Positions 45,023 to 54,438 of a stretch of 64,000 bases of DNA are shown here, piece after piece (position 1 is the first letter of the stretch; every line of letters begins with the position of its first letter). The translations under genes were made by a program, and so were the position numbers. Under the pieces are notes generated by a model. That model worked only from the letters and a program-made list of their open reading frames with translations, did not search any database and had not been told where the DNA came from. The stretch is from Sulfomarinibacter sp963741385 (lineage in GTDB: Bacteria > Acidobacteriota > Thermoanaerobaculia > Thermoanaerobaculales > Sulfomarinibacteraceae): contig CAVUHO010000010.1 of NCBI GenBank assembly GCA_963741385.1, positions 1,426,001 through 1,490,000 on the forward strand, given 5' to 3'.

Positions 45023-46024
45023 TTATTCTGCGCCGTGCAGCCGGCGTGCTCCTTCAATGATCTGGTGCCAACCCGACACCAGTGAGATCATGAAACCGTC
45101 CATCTGGAGGTCGCCCGGACCGCTGTCGCTGATGGTCGACTTGTAGCCGAAGGTCAGGGCCAGGTTGTCGTTGATCTGGTAGCCGAGGGTGAGGCCGACC
45201 CCCAGGTTGTCGAGCTTCTCGCCCTCGACGCCGTCGATGCTCGCCTGGCCGCCCGTGTACCACGCCCCGTCGAGCGATCCCCAGAGGCTTTCGGTGAAGT
45301 CGCGCGTCAGGTGCGCGTCGACCTGGAACATCGGATCGGTCTCCAGGGTCTGCCCGACGTAGTTGTCGTTCGCTCCGAACAACCACACCGCGGGCAGGAA
45401 CTCCAGGGTCGTGCGCCGGCCCGGCACCCACGGGCCGAGCTGCCAGACGATGGGCGCTCCGACGCGCCCGTACCACCGGTTCTGGCCGAGGTTCAGCTGC
45501 CGGGTGTCGTCGTACTCGCCGATCGGCACCGCCAGGTCGACGATCACGTCGAGCGAGAAGCCCGGCTCGTAGCGCAGGGCGTCGACCAGGTTCTTCTGCG
45601 CCGGCGGGCCGATCAGGTTGACGTTGAGCTCGATCGTCGGGTCGCCGAAGCCGCGGGCCGACTGCGTGGCCGACACGGCGCCGGCGGTGACCTGGCCGGA
45701 GATGCGCCCCATGGGCATCAGAACCGCGGCCATCGCCGCGCGGTCGAACAGTGAAAAGGTGCGCGCATAACCCGCGATGGCCATGGTGGCTTCGAGGTCG
45801 GCGCCCGGCGACACGATGTGGGCTGGATCGAAGGGGTTCGTGTTGCCGCTGATCGAGTTGACGATGACCGGTACGGCATTCGCGCCCGACAGGGTCTTCC
45901 AATAGAAGCGCGGCGGAACCTGTGCAGAAGCCGACGTCGGACACAGAGCGCCGATGGCGAGCACTGCCGCGAGTGCGAGCGCCAATCGCCCGCCCGTCCT
46001 TCTCGAACTGGTGTTGTCGTTCAT
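45023..46024 (-). CDS. Outer-membrane transporter-like protein (phenol MetA-pathway/SphA type)
   Basis: A 333-residue exported protein. The ATG at 46024, with AAGGAG upstream, gives a signal peptide (LALALAAVLAIGALCPTSASA). Alternating hydrophobic strands follow, with periodic aromatic residues (FSLDVIVDLAVPIGEYDD, GRVGAPIVWQLG, LEFLPAVWLFGANDNY, SLWGSLDGAWYTGGQ) and a terminal strand pattern. This resembles the Phenol_MetA_deg/transporter family of outer-membrane beta-barrels. The substrate is unknown. It is likely exported to the outer membrane and co-transcribed with the upstream sulfatase and downstream lipoprotein. Confidence 0.72.
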   Translation of the reverse strand: MNDNTSSRRTGGRLALALAAVLAIGALCPTSASAQVPPRFYWKTLSGANAVPVIVNSISGNTNPFDPAHIVSPGADLEATMAIAGYARTFSLFDRAAMAAVLMPMGRISGQVTAGAVSATQSARGFGDPTIELNVNLIGPPAQKNLVDALRYEPGFSLDVIVDLAVPIGEYDDTRQLNLGQNRWYGRVGAPIVWQLGPWVPGRRTTLEFLPAVWLFGANDNYVGQTLETDPMFQVDAHLTRDFTESLWGSLDGAWYTGGQASIDGVEGEKLDNLGVGLTLGYQINDNLALTFGYKSTISDSGPGDLQMDGFMISLVSGWHQIIEGARRLHGAE

Positions 46025-46065
46025 GTCGTGAGCTCCTTCGCGTTCGCGCGGATTGGTTGCAGCGT

Positions 46066-47910
46066 TCATTTCTTGGGATCGGCCACCATGTCCGGCGGCG
46101 GCACGAACTGCTGCTTGAGGTTGAGCGGCGGATAGCCGGCCTGGACCGGAACGCGCGGCGGGAGCTGGTCCGCGAGCGTCTCGAAGGGCGAGCGATTGGG
46201 CAGGACCACGTTGTTCGTCCTGGCGTAGTCGTCCCAGAGCGCGACCATCTCCCGAAGCTTGTCGGGGCGCTCCGCGGCCAGGTCCTTCAGCTCGCCGGGG
46301 TCCGACGCGAGGTCGAAGAGCTCCCAGTCCCCGCTGCCGAGGGGCTCGTACTCCCAGCGCAGCTTCCAGCTTCCCTGCCGGATGGCGCGGTTGCCGAAGA
46401 CCTCCCAGCCGAGGACGTCCCGGTCGGTCCGGGGCGACTCGATCTGGCTCGCGAGCATGGGGACCCAGGACTTGCCCAGGGCCGGCGGTACGTCTTTCCC
46501 GTTGTAGGTGCTCGGATAGCTGGTGCCTGCCAGCTCGAGCAGCGTCGGCATGATGTCCGCGACAGACATCAGTCCGTTGTTGATGCTCCCCGCGGGTCGC
46601 TTGACCGGGGGGCCGCTGACGATGAGCGCGTTGCGGATGCCGCCCTCCGCGAGCCACGCCTTGTACTGGCTGAAGGGGGTCACCGAGACCTGGGCCCAGG
46701 CGGGCCCGTAGGCGAGCCAGGAGCCGGGGTCACCCCACTCGTTGGGATGGTTTCTTGACCAGTGCACGGCCGCGAAGAGATAGTCGCGCGAGCCGGGCGA
46801 GCCCGCGATCATTGCGTGGAGGTCGTTCCCTTCGGCGCCGTTGTCGCCGAAGACGATGAAGATCGTGTTGTCGTACTCGCCGATCTCCTTGAGGTGGTCG
46901 ATCAGCCGCCCGACGTGGTAGTCCAGGTTCTCCACCAGGCCGGCGTAGATCTCCATCTTCTTGCCCAAGAACGCGCGAGCGGCCGGGGCCAGCAGGACGG
47001 GGTCGGGCACGAACCACATCCGCTCGGCGAGCTGGGTGCCCGCCGGCATGATGCCGAGCTCGACCTGCCGTGCCAGCCGTTCCTGCCGCACCGCGTCCCA
47101 GCCCGTGTCGTACTCCCCGACGTGACGGTCGCGCCACTCCCTGGGCAGGTGGTATGGTTCGTGCGGCGCCTGGTGGGAGACGTACGCGAAGAAGGGCTTG
47201 CCGTCGCCGTGGTTGGCGTCGATGAAGGAGATCATCTTGTCGGTGTAGGTCTTGGTCGCGTAGAAGTCCTTGGGTAGGCTCCGCAGGTAGTGCCCGTCCT
47301 CGGTGTAGAGCGACACGGGATTGGCGGCCGAGAAGTTCCACATGTCCCAGTAGCTTCCCATCCCGTCGAGGAGCGTGAAGTCGCGCTCGAAGCCTCGGGC
47401 TGCCGGGATCTTGTCGGGCTCCTTGCCCAGGTGCCACTTGCCGACCATGTAGGTGTGGTAGCCGGCGTCCTTCAGCAGTTGCGGCAGCGTGACCACTCGG
47501 TCGTTGAGGTCGCCCTCGTAGCCGTCGATGCCCACCTGGTTCGGCGCCGTAAACTCGCTCATGCTGCCGAGGCCGTTGAGGTGCGTGTCCACGCCGCTGA
47601 GCAGCATCGATCGCGTGGGCGAGCAGCTCGCGTGCGTGTAGAAGTTGGTGAAGCGGACCCCCTGCTCCGCCAGCGAGTCGAGGTTCGGCGTCGCGATCTC
47701 GCTCCCGAAGGAGCCCATGTCGGAGAAGCCCATGTCGTCGCCGAGGATGATGACGATGTTCGGCGGTCGGGGAGTGTCCCCGGCAGACCCGACGGCAGGC
47801 GCGGCGAGCGCCGCGACTGCGACGATGATGGTCACTGCTCGCAGCCGGACGCCGGGCGTGCCCGGCACCCCGGCGATGGTGGATATCACGCGCTGAAGCA
47901 TGGTCGCCAT
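46066..47910 (-). CDS. Type I (formylglycine) arylsulfatase, exported
   Basis: A 614-residue alkaline-phosphatase-superfamily sulfatase. From the ATG at 47910 (GGAGGAAG upstream) a hydrophobic signal segment (about 22-43) precedes the catalytic domain. The metal motif IVIILGDDMGFSDMG is followed by the sulfatase signature CSPTR at Cys96, where Cys is converted to formylglycine. Further motifs are GKWHLG (Lys/His), PFFAYVSHQAPHEPY, FGDNGAEG (Asp-Asn ligands) and NYxG-like regions. The large insert (about 300-420) resembles atsA-type arylsulfatases. A formylglycine-generating enzyme is not encoded in the window. A divergent AraC gene suggests inducible expression. Confidence 0.93.
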   Translation of the reverse strand: MATMLQRVISTIAGVPGTPGVRLRAVTIIVAVAALAAPAVGSAGDTPRPPNIVIILGDDMGFSDMGSFGSEIATPNLDSLAEQGVRFTNFYTHASCSPTRSMLLSGVDTHLNGLGSMSEFTAPNQVGIDGYEGDLNDRVVTLPQLLKDAGYHTYMVGKWHLGKEPDKIPAARGFERDFTLLDGMGSYWDMWNFSAANPVSLYTEDGHYLRSLPKDFYATKTYTDKMISFIDANHGDGKPFFAYVSHQAPHEPYHLPREWRDRHVGEYDTGWDAVRQERLARQVELGIMPAGTQLAERMWFVPDPVLLAPAARAFLGKKMEIYAGLVENLDYHVGRLIDHLKEIGEYDNTIFIVFGDNGAEGNDLHAMIAGSPGSRDYLFAAVHWSRNHPNEWGDPGSWLAYGPAWAQVSVTPFSQYKAWLAEGGIRNALIVSGPPVKRPAGSINNGLMSVADIMPTLLELAGTSYPSTYNGKDVPPALGKSWVPMLASQIESPRTDRDVLGWEVFGNRAIRQGSWKLRWEYEPLGSGDWELFDLASDPGELKDLAAERPDKLREMVALWDDYARTNNVVLPNRSPFETLADQLPPRVPVQAGYPPLNLKQQFVPPPDMVADPKK

Positions 47911-48297
47911 TGCAGTTCTTCCTCCTTGACGCTCTCTGGACTCCACGTCGATACTTCTCGCTCCGACGAGGTAAAACAGATTGCTTCGGGTTCCCTCGCC
48001 ACGTTCCACGGTGCATCGGCGGGATCGGAGCGAAATCGCCGGCACGCACGCTCGAAATTCGAAACGACGCGCGCCATGCGCCGTCCTGATGCCTGGTGAC
48101 CGCGCGCTCCGTTCGGTGCACCGGTGCCGCGTCCCGGATCTTCGGTTCAGGCGCTGCCACTTTCTCTTTGCCGTAGGGTAAGATCCCCCTCAGGCCTCTC
48201 CTGCGATGCAGGACCGACGCCAGCGCTGCCATCCCGAGCTTCGCCAGCCGGAGTTTCAGCCTGTTCTCGGGGGCCGTCTATCGGAATTCCGCAGAAA
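47911..48297. other. Divergent control region between sulfatase and AraC genes
   Basis: 387 bases with no supportable gene. In-frame extensions of both flanking genes enter this region but lack ribosome-binding signals and coding-like composition. It should contain the divergent promoters; no clear -35/-10 pair or operator repeat was recognised. Confidence 0.4.
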
Positions 48298-49308
48298 GTG
48301 AAGAAGACCTCTCTGGACACCTCCCACACCGGCCCATCCGTCACGGTGACCGAGCTTGACGACCCCACGGCGGTCGGCGCGGGCATCGAGCTGATCGATC
48401 AGGAGGTTGTGCAGCTCGGGGCCGTGCCCTTTCGGGCGCGACGAGTCATCGTCCGCCTCGAGGACTCCGCGGTGGTTTTCCATTCGACCAGCCTCCGCGT
48501 GCGGGCCCACACGAGCGTCTCCAAGGACCTGATCGCCTACGTCGCGTTCGGGCCCCGCGTCAGAGGAACGGTGAACGGGCTGCCGGTCCGCCCGGGCCTG
48601 GTGCTGGCTGCGGAGCCGGGAGCGGAAGCCAGGTTCGTCGTCGACGCCGAGTGGAATGACGTCTCATTTTTCATTCCGCCGCAGGAAATCCGGATGCACC
48701 TCGCGGCCCGTCAACGCGAGGGTGATTTCCGTCTGCCGCACGGAGTCGAGCTGCTGCGGGTGAGAGAGCAGAGAGGGCGCCAGCTCTTCAATTGGGGGAA
48801 GCGGTTGGTGGATCTCGCCGCACGCCAACCGACCCTGTTCGACGAGTCGAGGCGGGAGCGCATTGCCGCCCGCGCCGAACTTCTCGAGACGCTCCTCTCG
48901 ACCCTCGGCGAGGCCAGGGACTTTGAGCCCGACCGAGACGACCGCAGGCGACGGGATCGAAGCCTGATCGTCAAGGCCGCCGAGGAGTTCGCCCTGTCTC
49001 AGGATTGCGAGACGATCTACGTGAGCGATCTGTGCAGGGCCGCAGGGATGAGCGAGCGCACCTTGGAGTACGCGTTCAAAGAGACCATGGGGTTGGCGCC
49101 GATGGCCTATCTGATCCGGCTCAGGCTGCATCGGGTGCGGCGGGCGCTCCTGGCAGCAACCCACGGATCGACCACGATCTCGGCAGAGGCCCTGAACTGT
49201 GGATTCTGGCACTTCGGCGATTTCTCCCGGGCCTACAAGGCGTGCTTCGGCGAGCGGCCGTCCGAGACCCTCCGTCGGAAACCCCCGTCTGGGGGTGCAG
49301 GTCGGTAG
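48298..49308 (+). CDS. AraC-family transcriptional regulator
   Basis: About 336 residues from a GTG at 48298; a longer N terminus cannot be excluded. The N-terminal half is a divergent sensor (VVFHSTSLRVRAHTSVSKDLIAYVAF, VSFFIPPQEIRMHLA). The C-terminal AraC DNA-binding domain (about 225-330) has two HTHs: IYVSDLCRAAGMSERTLEYAF, and ALNCGFWHFGDFSRAYKACFGERPSE, the GF-x-x-x-x-x-F-x-x-x-F-x-x-x-x-G-x-x-P pattern. It is divergent from the sulfatase cluster and likely controls it in response to a substrate; the ligand is unknown. Confidence 0.87.
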   Translation: MKKTSLDTSHTGPSVTVTELDDPTAVGAGIELIDQEVVQLGAVPFRARRVIVRLEDSAVVFHSTSLRVRAHTSVSKDLIAYVAFGPRVRGTVNGLPVRPGLVLAAEPGAEARFVVDAEWNDVSFFIPPQEIRMHLAARQREGDFRLPHGVELLRVREQRGRQLFNWGKRLVDLAARQPTLFDESRRERIAARAELLETLLSTLGEARDFEPDRDDRRRRDRSLIVKAAEEFALSQDCETIYVSDLCRAAGMSERTLEYAFKETMGLAPMAYLIRLRLHRVRRALLAATHGSTTISAEALNCGFWHFGDFSRAYKACFGERPSETLRRKPPSGGAGR

Positions 49309-49849
49309 TGGAGGCAGCGGTCGACGTCCCGCGCCCGGACCGTGCCATGGCAATGCCGCGACGGTTGGAGCCGCCGGGCGCGCTGGGACCTCAGGCCGCC
49401 GCGGCCCCGGGCAGGGCGGGCCCGCAGCTCGTCTGCGAAGAACCCCTCCGGATTCAGCCCGGCGGGGATCGGGACCGAACCAGCAGTGTCGAAGACGTCG
49501 CCGGCGGCCCGTTGCACCTGGTCGAGGGTCCCCCCGCGTGAAACTTCGAGCCGGCGGAGGACTACCCACCGGTCCTTCACCGCCTCCTCTCGCGTCTGCA
49601 GGTCCTTGAGGGACAGAGAGCTGAAACTCCCGAAGCAGCGCCACGCCGGAGTCGTTTTGCCCGACTGGCGGGCCCGGGGAGGCAGGCCACCGGGTGGGCT
49701 TCTGCCTGCTGCTGCAGGCGGGCGACGAGGGTTCTCGGAAGCATGGCTTGATTCAATGGCAGACGGGGATCCAGTTCAGCCGTGGATGTGATGCTCAAGA
49801 ATCACAGTTGTCTGGCGTGTCCCGAGCAACCCGATTCAGGGTCCAGGCC
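49309..49849. other. Gap with a possible degenerate minus-strand coding remnant
   Basis: 541 bases without an intact gene. On the minus strand, 49400-49620 reads LKDLQTREEAVKDRWVVLRR and then GTLDQVQRAAGDVFDTAG, coding-like but without a proper start or family match, so it may be a decayed gene. The right edge joins the hdrB-like fragment. Confidence 0.3.
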
Positions 49850-50022
49850 GCCAAGGCGAGCGGCTGTCGGACATCCGCGTCGCCCAGGCCGCCGCCACCG
49901 GCGCCGACATCCTGGCGGTCGCCTGCCCCTACTGTCTGCAGATGTTCGAGGACTCGGTGAAAACGATGGACCTCTCGCTCGAGGTCAGGGACGTTGCGGA
50001 GCTGCTGGCGGATTCGCTGTAA
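49850..50022 (+). pseudogene. 3' fragment of an HdrB/HdrD-like gene, diverged duplicate of 43413-43586
   Basis: Reads ERLSDIRVAQAAATGADILA and VACPYCLQMFEDSVKTMDLS to a TAA, colinear with the last 57 codons of the HdrC-HdrB fusion gene at 42411-43586. By eye about nine in ten bases agree, with mostly third-position changes plus one missing G near 49854. It has no start and no upstream CCG domain. It lies at the far edge of the sulfatase island, in the same orientation as the full gene. The divergence suggests an old event, or acquisition from a paralogous operon, rather than a recent exact duplication. Confidence 0.87.
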
Positions 50023-50140
50023 GGGTCGCCGTCAATATTGTCCGCAGATCACGCCGAAGGACGCAGATCCATCACGCCGTCGCAACCACGAAGACACGAA
50101 GACACAAAGGCTTCACAAAGCCAGGCAATCAGGAATTCAA

Positions 50141-50246
50141 CGCAAAGGCGCAGAGACGCAAAGGGGCGATTCCTGAGTGAAGGAGGTTGCCGGGAGTGAC
50201 CGGCGGAAAAGCCGGTATGAATTCTTTGCGTCTCTGCGCCTTTGCG
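50141..50246. repeat. 23-bp perfect inverted repeat element
   Basis: CGCAAAGGCGCAGAGACGCAAAG (arm 50141-50163) and its complement (50224-50246) lie in an intergenic element that begins CCACGAAGACACGAAGACAC at about 50087. Outer sequences near 50040-50080 and 50300-50330 are also weakly complementary. Similar CGCAGAGACGCAAAG-type repeats are common in uncultured bacterial genomes. The rest of 50023-50424 shows no gene. Confidence 0.75.
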
Positions 50247-50424
50247 TCTTCGCGTTGTATTCCGTCGGACCACCAATGCCGCGCAATGCACGACAGCCCT
50301 TTCTGCGTCATCTGCGGGCGGCAATGTTCGGCGTCTGATGTCCCGATTACCCGGGGCTTGTCACATGAGGATTGAATCCTCTATCTTCATCGACAGACAA
50401 CGCTGAGGTCGGAAAGCGAGGCCT

Positions 50425-51637
50425 ATGGAGCAGGTCCTGGCACTGAATGAGCTTGACACGCTGATCGTGGGTTTGTTGGCCCTCGTCACCGGTGCGTTGG
50501 TGACGTCGAAGGTCCCCGGCGTCAAACGGCTCGGCCTGCCGATCTCGGTGACGGGGGGTGTCCTGGTGGCCCTGCTCGTGGCCGTCGTCAGGATCTCCTT
50601 CGGCGTCGAGTTCGTGTTCGCCACCGAAGCGAGGGATGTTCTGCTCCTGGTCTTCTTTCACCACCGTCGGTCTGTCGGCGAAGATCTCGGCGCTCAAGGC
50701 CGGCGGACGGGCCGTGGCGGTGGTGTGCGCTTTCACGGTGGTCCTCCTGGTGCTGCAGAATCTGGTGGGGATCGGCATCGCCCTTATTCGCGGCGCCCAC
50801 CCGTTCTACGGTCTCCTGATCGGGGGCCTGTCCTTTGTCGGCGGACCCGGAACAGCGATCGCGTGGGCCAAGGAGGCCACCGCCATGGGCCTCCCACAGG
50901 CCGCGGAGGTGGCTCTGGGCTCGGCGACCCTGGCAACCCTGGCCGGTGCTCTTGTGGTGCCGTTCTTGACGGGATGGCTGGTCCGGAAACACCGCCTGAG
51001 TTCAGGCGAAGCCGCCACCGGCGTTCCCTGGAAAGGGGCGGCCGAGACCAGGAAAGGGAGAATCGAGGCTGCCAGTCAGATGCAGATCGTGGGGTCTCTG
51101 CTCCTGGTCCTGGTGGCGGTCGCGATCGGCGGCTGGCTCAACGACTGGGCGCGGTCCGCCGCCGTCGTCCTGCCGGGTTTTCTGACCGCGATGCTGGCGG
51201 GGGTGCTGATCGCGAACATCGGCGACATGTTCGGGAAGAAGACATCGTTTGCGCCCGTCGACCGCGGCGGTGCTTTGGCGCTGCAGCTGTTCCTCGCCCT
51301 GAGCCTGATGGGCCTGCAGCTGTGGGTGGTGCTTCCGATCATGGGACCGCTTCTGCTCAACGTCGCCCTTCAGGTCGCGGTCTCGGGCATCATCGCGTTG
51401 GTCATTCTCTTTCGGGTGCTGGGCCGGGACTACGACGCAGCCGTCACGACGGGTGGTTTCATGGGTTTCGGCCTCGCCTCGATGCCGGTGGCCTTCGCCA
51501 CCATGGACGAGGTCACGGCCCGGTACGGTCCCTCGGCGAAGGCGTTTCTGACCATTACCCTGGCAGGTTCGTTCTTCGTCGATCTCGCCAACGCGGCGGT
51601 CACCAAGGCGTTCTTGATGTTGCCGATGTTCAGGTGA
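50425..51637 (+). CDS. gltS: Sodium/glutamate symporter GltS (one-base frameshift)
   Basis: About 403 residues after correction. This is a polytopic inner-membrane carrier that imports glutamate with Na+. Transmembrane-rich sequence includes LDTLIVGLLALVTGALV, GLPISVTGGVLVALL, FTTVGLSAKISALKAGG, GLIGG-like LLIGGLSFVGGPGTAIAWA (the conserved GGHG/GGPGTA loop) and, in the second repeat, GGFMGFGLASMPVAFATMDEV. The frame changes at 50656-50658, where an extra T in CTTCTTTCACC breaks LLVFFTTVGLS. Both flanks are normal, so an indel error is likely. The start ATG at 50425 is preceded by AAAGCGAGG. Confidence 0.88.
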
Positions 51638-51643
51638 CCCTGG

Positions 51644-52894
51644 TCAGTCCTCCGTGCCCATTTCAGCCTCGGGGTCATACCCTGGCGGCACGGTGTCCCA
51701 GGGATAACCGTTCTTCGCTTTCTCGAACCCGAGGTCGAAGAGGTGTTTCATGTAGAACGGGTCGAACGCCTCCTTGGGTTCTTCCTTAAAGCTGTCTGGG
51801 ATATAGGCGAGGTGATAGTTCAGACCGTCCCGTTTGGTCAGCAGGTAGATCTCGTACATGTTGCCGATCCCCTGGGTGCGGATCATGGATGACACGGATC
51901 GTCCGACGATGGCGAAGATCTTGTTCTCGACCTCCTCGTACTCCGGCGCCAGCATCGAGTTGCGGATCACGTAGAGGTCCGGCATCTCCGGCACCTCGAG
52001 CTTTTCCAGGACGCGCTCCCAGTCGATGCCTGCGGGATAGACGAAAACCTGGGCAGTGGCCCCGCCATCGACGTGCATCTCGTCGTACATCCGGCCGGCG
52101 GCCTCGACCCCGATCAGTACCGGTGGGAAGGCCCCCGGAATCGAGGCCGAGGCGAGCAACACCTGACGGATCAGTTCCAGGGCGCGGGGATCACCGCTCG
52201 CGGCGATGTACCCGATGTTCCAACTCACCGGCCGGTTCGCGTCCATGTTGGTGGTGCCGATGAGCAGGCGCCGGCCCTTCCGGTGTTCGGCGGCGACGGC
52301 CTCCATCACCTCCTGGGTGAAGACCTGGGCGATCAACCCCTGCAGCGGTTTGCTGCTGGCCGCGGCATCGCTGGTTAGAATATTGAAGATGCTCCGCTTC
52401 TTGACGACGTCCTTGGTCGATGTCGACGTGTAAAAGGTGCGCAGGACGTGGTCGTAGTCGGGCCCGAGGAAGGCGAAGGGGGCGATCAACGCGCCGGTGC
52501 TGATACCGGTGACCAGGGTGAACTCCGGCCGCGTCCCGGCTTCGGTCCATCCACACAACAGACCGGCCCCGTACGCGCCGTTGGCGCCGCCACCGGAGAC
52601 CGCGAGGTAGTGATGCCGGTGGCCGATGATCCCGCCGAGAAGCTCCTGGGTCTCTTCGTCCGACATCGCAAACCATCTCTCGGCCCACACCGGTTCCATG
52701 TCTCCCCACTGCCGCGCCCTTTCACCTCCCGGTACACTTGCCTGGGATGCAAGTGTTTCAGGCAAGGGCTGGCGTTTGGGGACTGAAGCGCAGGCCGAGG
52801 TCAATGCGATAAGGAGCGTGACCGCCAGGATCAATCTCCGTTCGATCATCCCGGTCCGGTTCGTTGGTTTGTGCGAACGGTTTCGGTTCATCAC
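51644..52894 (-). CDS. Patatin-like phospholipase, lipoprotein
   Basis: A 416-residue (shorter if the internal ATG giving MIERRLILAV is used) exported lipase. The lipobox is LTSAC at residue about 34 of the long form. The patatin domain (about 95-320) keeps the oxyanion loop SGGGANGAYGAGLL, the nucleophile elbow GISTGAL (GxSxG) and the catalytic Asp motif HVDGGATAQ. It should hydrolyse lipid acyl chains at the outer membrane or periplasm. It converges on gltS and precedes the MltF-like gene on the same strand. Confidence 0.85.
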   Translation of the reverse strand: MMNRNRSHKPTNRTGMIERRLILAVTLLIALTSACASVPKRQPLPETLASQASVPGGERARQWGDMEPVWAERWFAMSDEETQELLGGIIGHRHHYLAVSGGGANGAYGAGLLCGWTEAGTRPEFTLVTGISTGALIAPFAFLGPDYDHVLRTFYTSTSTKDVVKKRSIFNILTSDAAASSKPLQGLIAQVFTQEVMEAVAAEHRKGRRLLIGTTNMDANRPVSWNIGYIAASGDPRALELIRQVLLASASIPGAFPPVLIGVEAAGRMYDEMHVDGGATAQVFVYPAGIDWERVLEKLEVPEMPDLYVIRNSMLAPEYEEVENKIFAIVGRSVSSMIRTQGIGNMYEIYLLTKRDGLNYHLAYIPDSFKEEPKEAFDPFYMKHLFDLGFEKAKNGYPWDTVPPGYDPEAEMGTED

Positions 52895-52923
52895 TTCCCC
52901 CCGTTTCTTCTGTCTGACCGCAC

Positions 52924-54438
52924 TCAGTTCCCGTCCTTCATCCCGTCCTTCAGCTCCTGCTTGATCTCTCTTTGATCCTGCAACATGCTGTACACCGTGT
53001 AGTACTTGTAGATATTGCTGACGTACTGCACGGGTTCGCGGCCCACGTCTTTGGCCACCACCACCTCGACGTTTCCGAACCAGATATTGGGGTCGAATCC
53101 CATGCCCGCGGCCTCGCCGCGCAGCCTCTGGATGCGGTTCGGCCCCGCGTTGTAGGAGGCGAAAGCGAAGAGGGTGCGATTGACCTGATCGATGGCGGGG
53201 TCGTCAAAAAAGTTGTCGACGACGTAGCGGAGGTACTTGGTGCCGGCGTGGATGTTGTTGTCGGGGGTCGAAATATCGGGAATGCCGACCGACTTGTCGG
53301 CCGCGGTCGTCGGCATCACCTGCATGATACCGAGGGCGCCCACCGGGCTGACGACGGTCTGGTCCAGCCCCGACTCCTGATAGCCCTGGGCGGCCACCAT
53401 CAGATAGTCGAAGTCGTATTGATCGCTGTATTTGCGGAACAGGTCGACAACCGTCTGGAGCTTGCGGCGCTCGCCGTCCGCGAGGGCGTTCTTGACGAAT
53501 TTCGTGTTCTCCAGATAGCGCTTTATCAGCATGTTGCCGAGCAGTGTGCCGTCCCGATTGGCCTTGACGAACTGATCGACCTGGGCCTTGAGGCCGGTCG
53601 CATCGCGTCGGATCGCCCAACCTAATTTCTGGCCGGTGCCGACTGCAACGTCGGTGTGCACGACGAGGTCCGGAAACACCTGCGCCCAGAAGTTCGCCAG
53701 GTAGTCGTCGGCGATGGTGATCCCGAGCAGGCCGGCGTTGACCATCTCGAGGAGGTCCTCGGTCTCCAGGTATTCGCTCACCGGGGTGATGACGATCTCC
53801 TCGAGCCCGCGCTGCCGGAATGTCGCGTTGAGCTTTCCGAGACTCTCGTGGTAGCTGCTGGACGCCCTGACAAACACCTCTTTCCCGGCCAGGTCGTCCA
53901 GGGTCGCGATGGCCGGCGAGCCCGGCCCGGTGACCACGAGTTCGCTGACGTTGTCGTAGACCGGCAGCGAAAAATCAACCTCTTTCGCCCGTTCAGGGGT
54001 GATCGTGAGGGAGGCGGCGGCGATGTCGCCGCGTCCCTCTTCGAGGTACGAAATCAGCTGGTCGCGGGCGACCGGGATCGCCATCACGTGCAGCGGGCGC
54101 GACCCGAGCTTGAGCTGCTTGTTGAGGGAGGTCTCGAATTCGCGGAGAACGTCGGCGGTGATCCCCCGCTGGGTGCCGTGGTCCAGAAAAAAGTTGGTCT
54201 TGTTGTAGGTAACGAGGACCCTGATGGTCCGCCTCTCGACCATCGCCGCGAAGTCGCCGTGAAACGGTTCCAGCAACTCCGCCACCAATTCCGGTGGCGT
54301 GGCCGCGACCGACTGAAGTTCTGATGCGGCATCGGGTGCGGCCGGCTCTTCTCCAACTCCCGTCGCCTCATCCCCACCGGAACAAGCCAACACAAAAAGA
54401 CTCAACGCAAACACAGAAAACAGTTGTTTCGGTTTCAT
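52924..54438 (-). CDS. MltF-like membrane-bound lytic transglycosylase with substrate-binding domain
   Basis: A 504-residue lipoprotein (lipobox FVLACS, residue about 19). It has an N-terminal periplasmic binding fold (about 60-300; TIRVLVTYNKTNFFLDHGTQ, EVDFSLPVYDNVSELVV) and a C-terminal SLT transglycosylase domain (about 350-480). The domain contains AAQGYQESGLDQTVVSPVGALGIMQVMPTTA with the catalytic Glu in QESGL and AFASYNAGPNRIQRLR. This is the MltF architecture, which cleaves peptidoglycan between MurNAc and GlcNAc. The minus-strand start at 54438 is followed upstream by the 54439-54795 gap. Confidence 0.9.
   Translation of the reverse strand: MKPKQLFSVFALSLFVLACSGGDEATGVGEEPAAPDAASELQSVAATPPELVAELLEPFHGDFAAMVERRTIRVLVTYNKTNFFLDHGTQRGITADVLREFETSLNKQLKLGSRPLHVMAIPVARDQLISYLEEGRGDIAAASLTITPERAKEVDFSLPVYDNVSELVVTGPGSPAIATLDDLAGKEVFVRASSSYHESLGKLNATFRQRGLEEIVITPVSEYLETEDLLEMVNAGLLGITIADDYLANFWAQVFPDLVVHTDVAVGTGQKLGWAIRRDATGLKAQVDQFVKANRDGTLLGNMLIKRYLENTKFVKNALADGERRKLQTVVDLFRKYSDQYDFDYLMVAAQGYQESGLDQTVVSPVGALGIMQVMPTTAADKSVGIPDISTPDNNIHAGTKYLRYVVDNFFDDPAIDQVNRTLFAFASYNAGPNRIQRLRGEAAGMGFDPNIWFGNVEVVVAKDVGREPVQYVSNIYKYYTVYSMLQDQREIKQELKDGMKDGN

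Noticed and set aside
49309..49849. Minus-strand gene at 49233-49580 as an intact protein
   Set aside because: It overlaps the AraC gene, lacks a ribosome-binding site and matches nothing known; only a possible remnant is noted.
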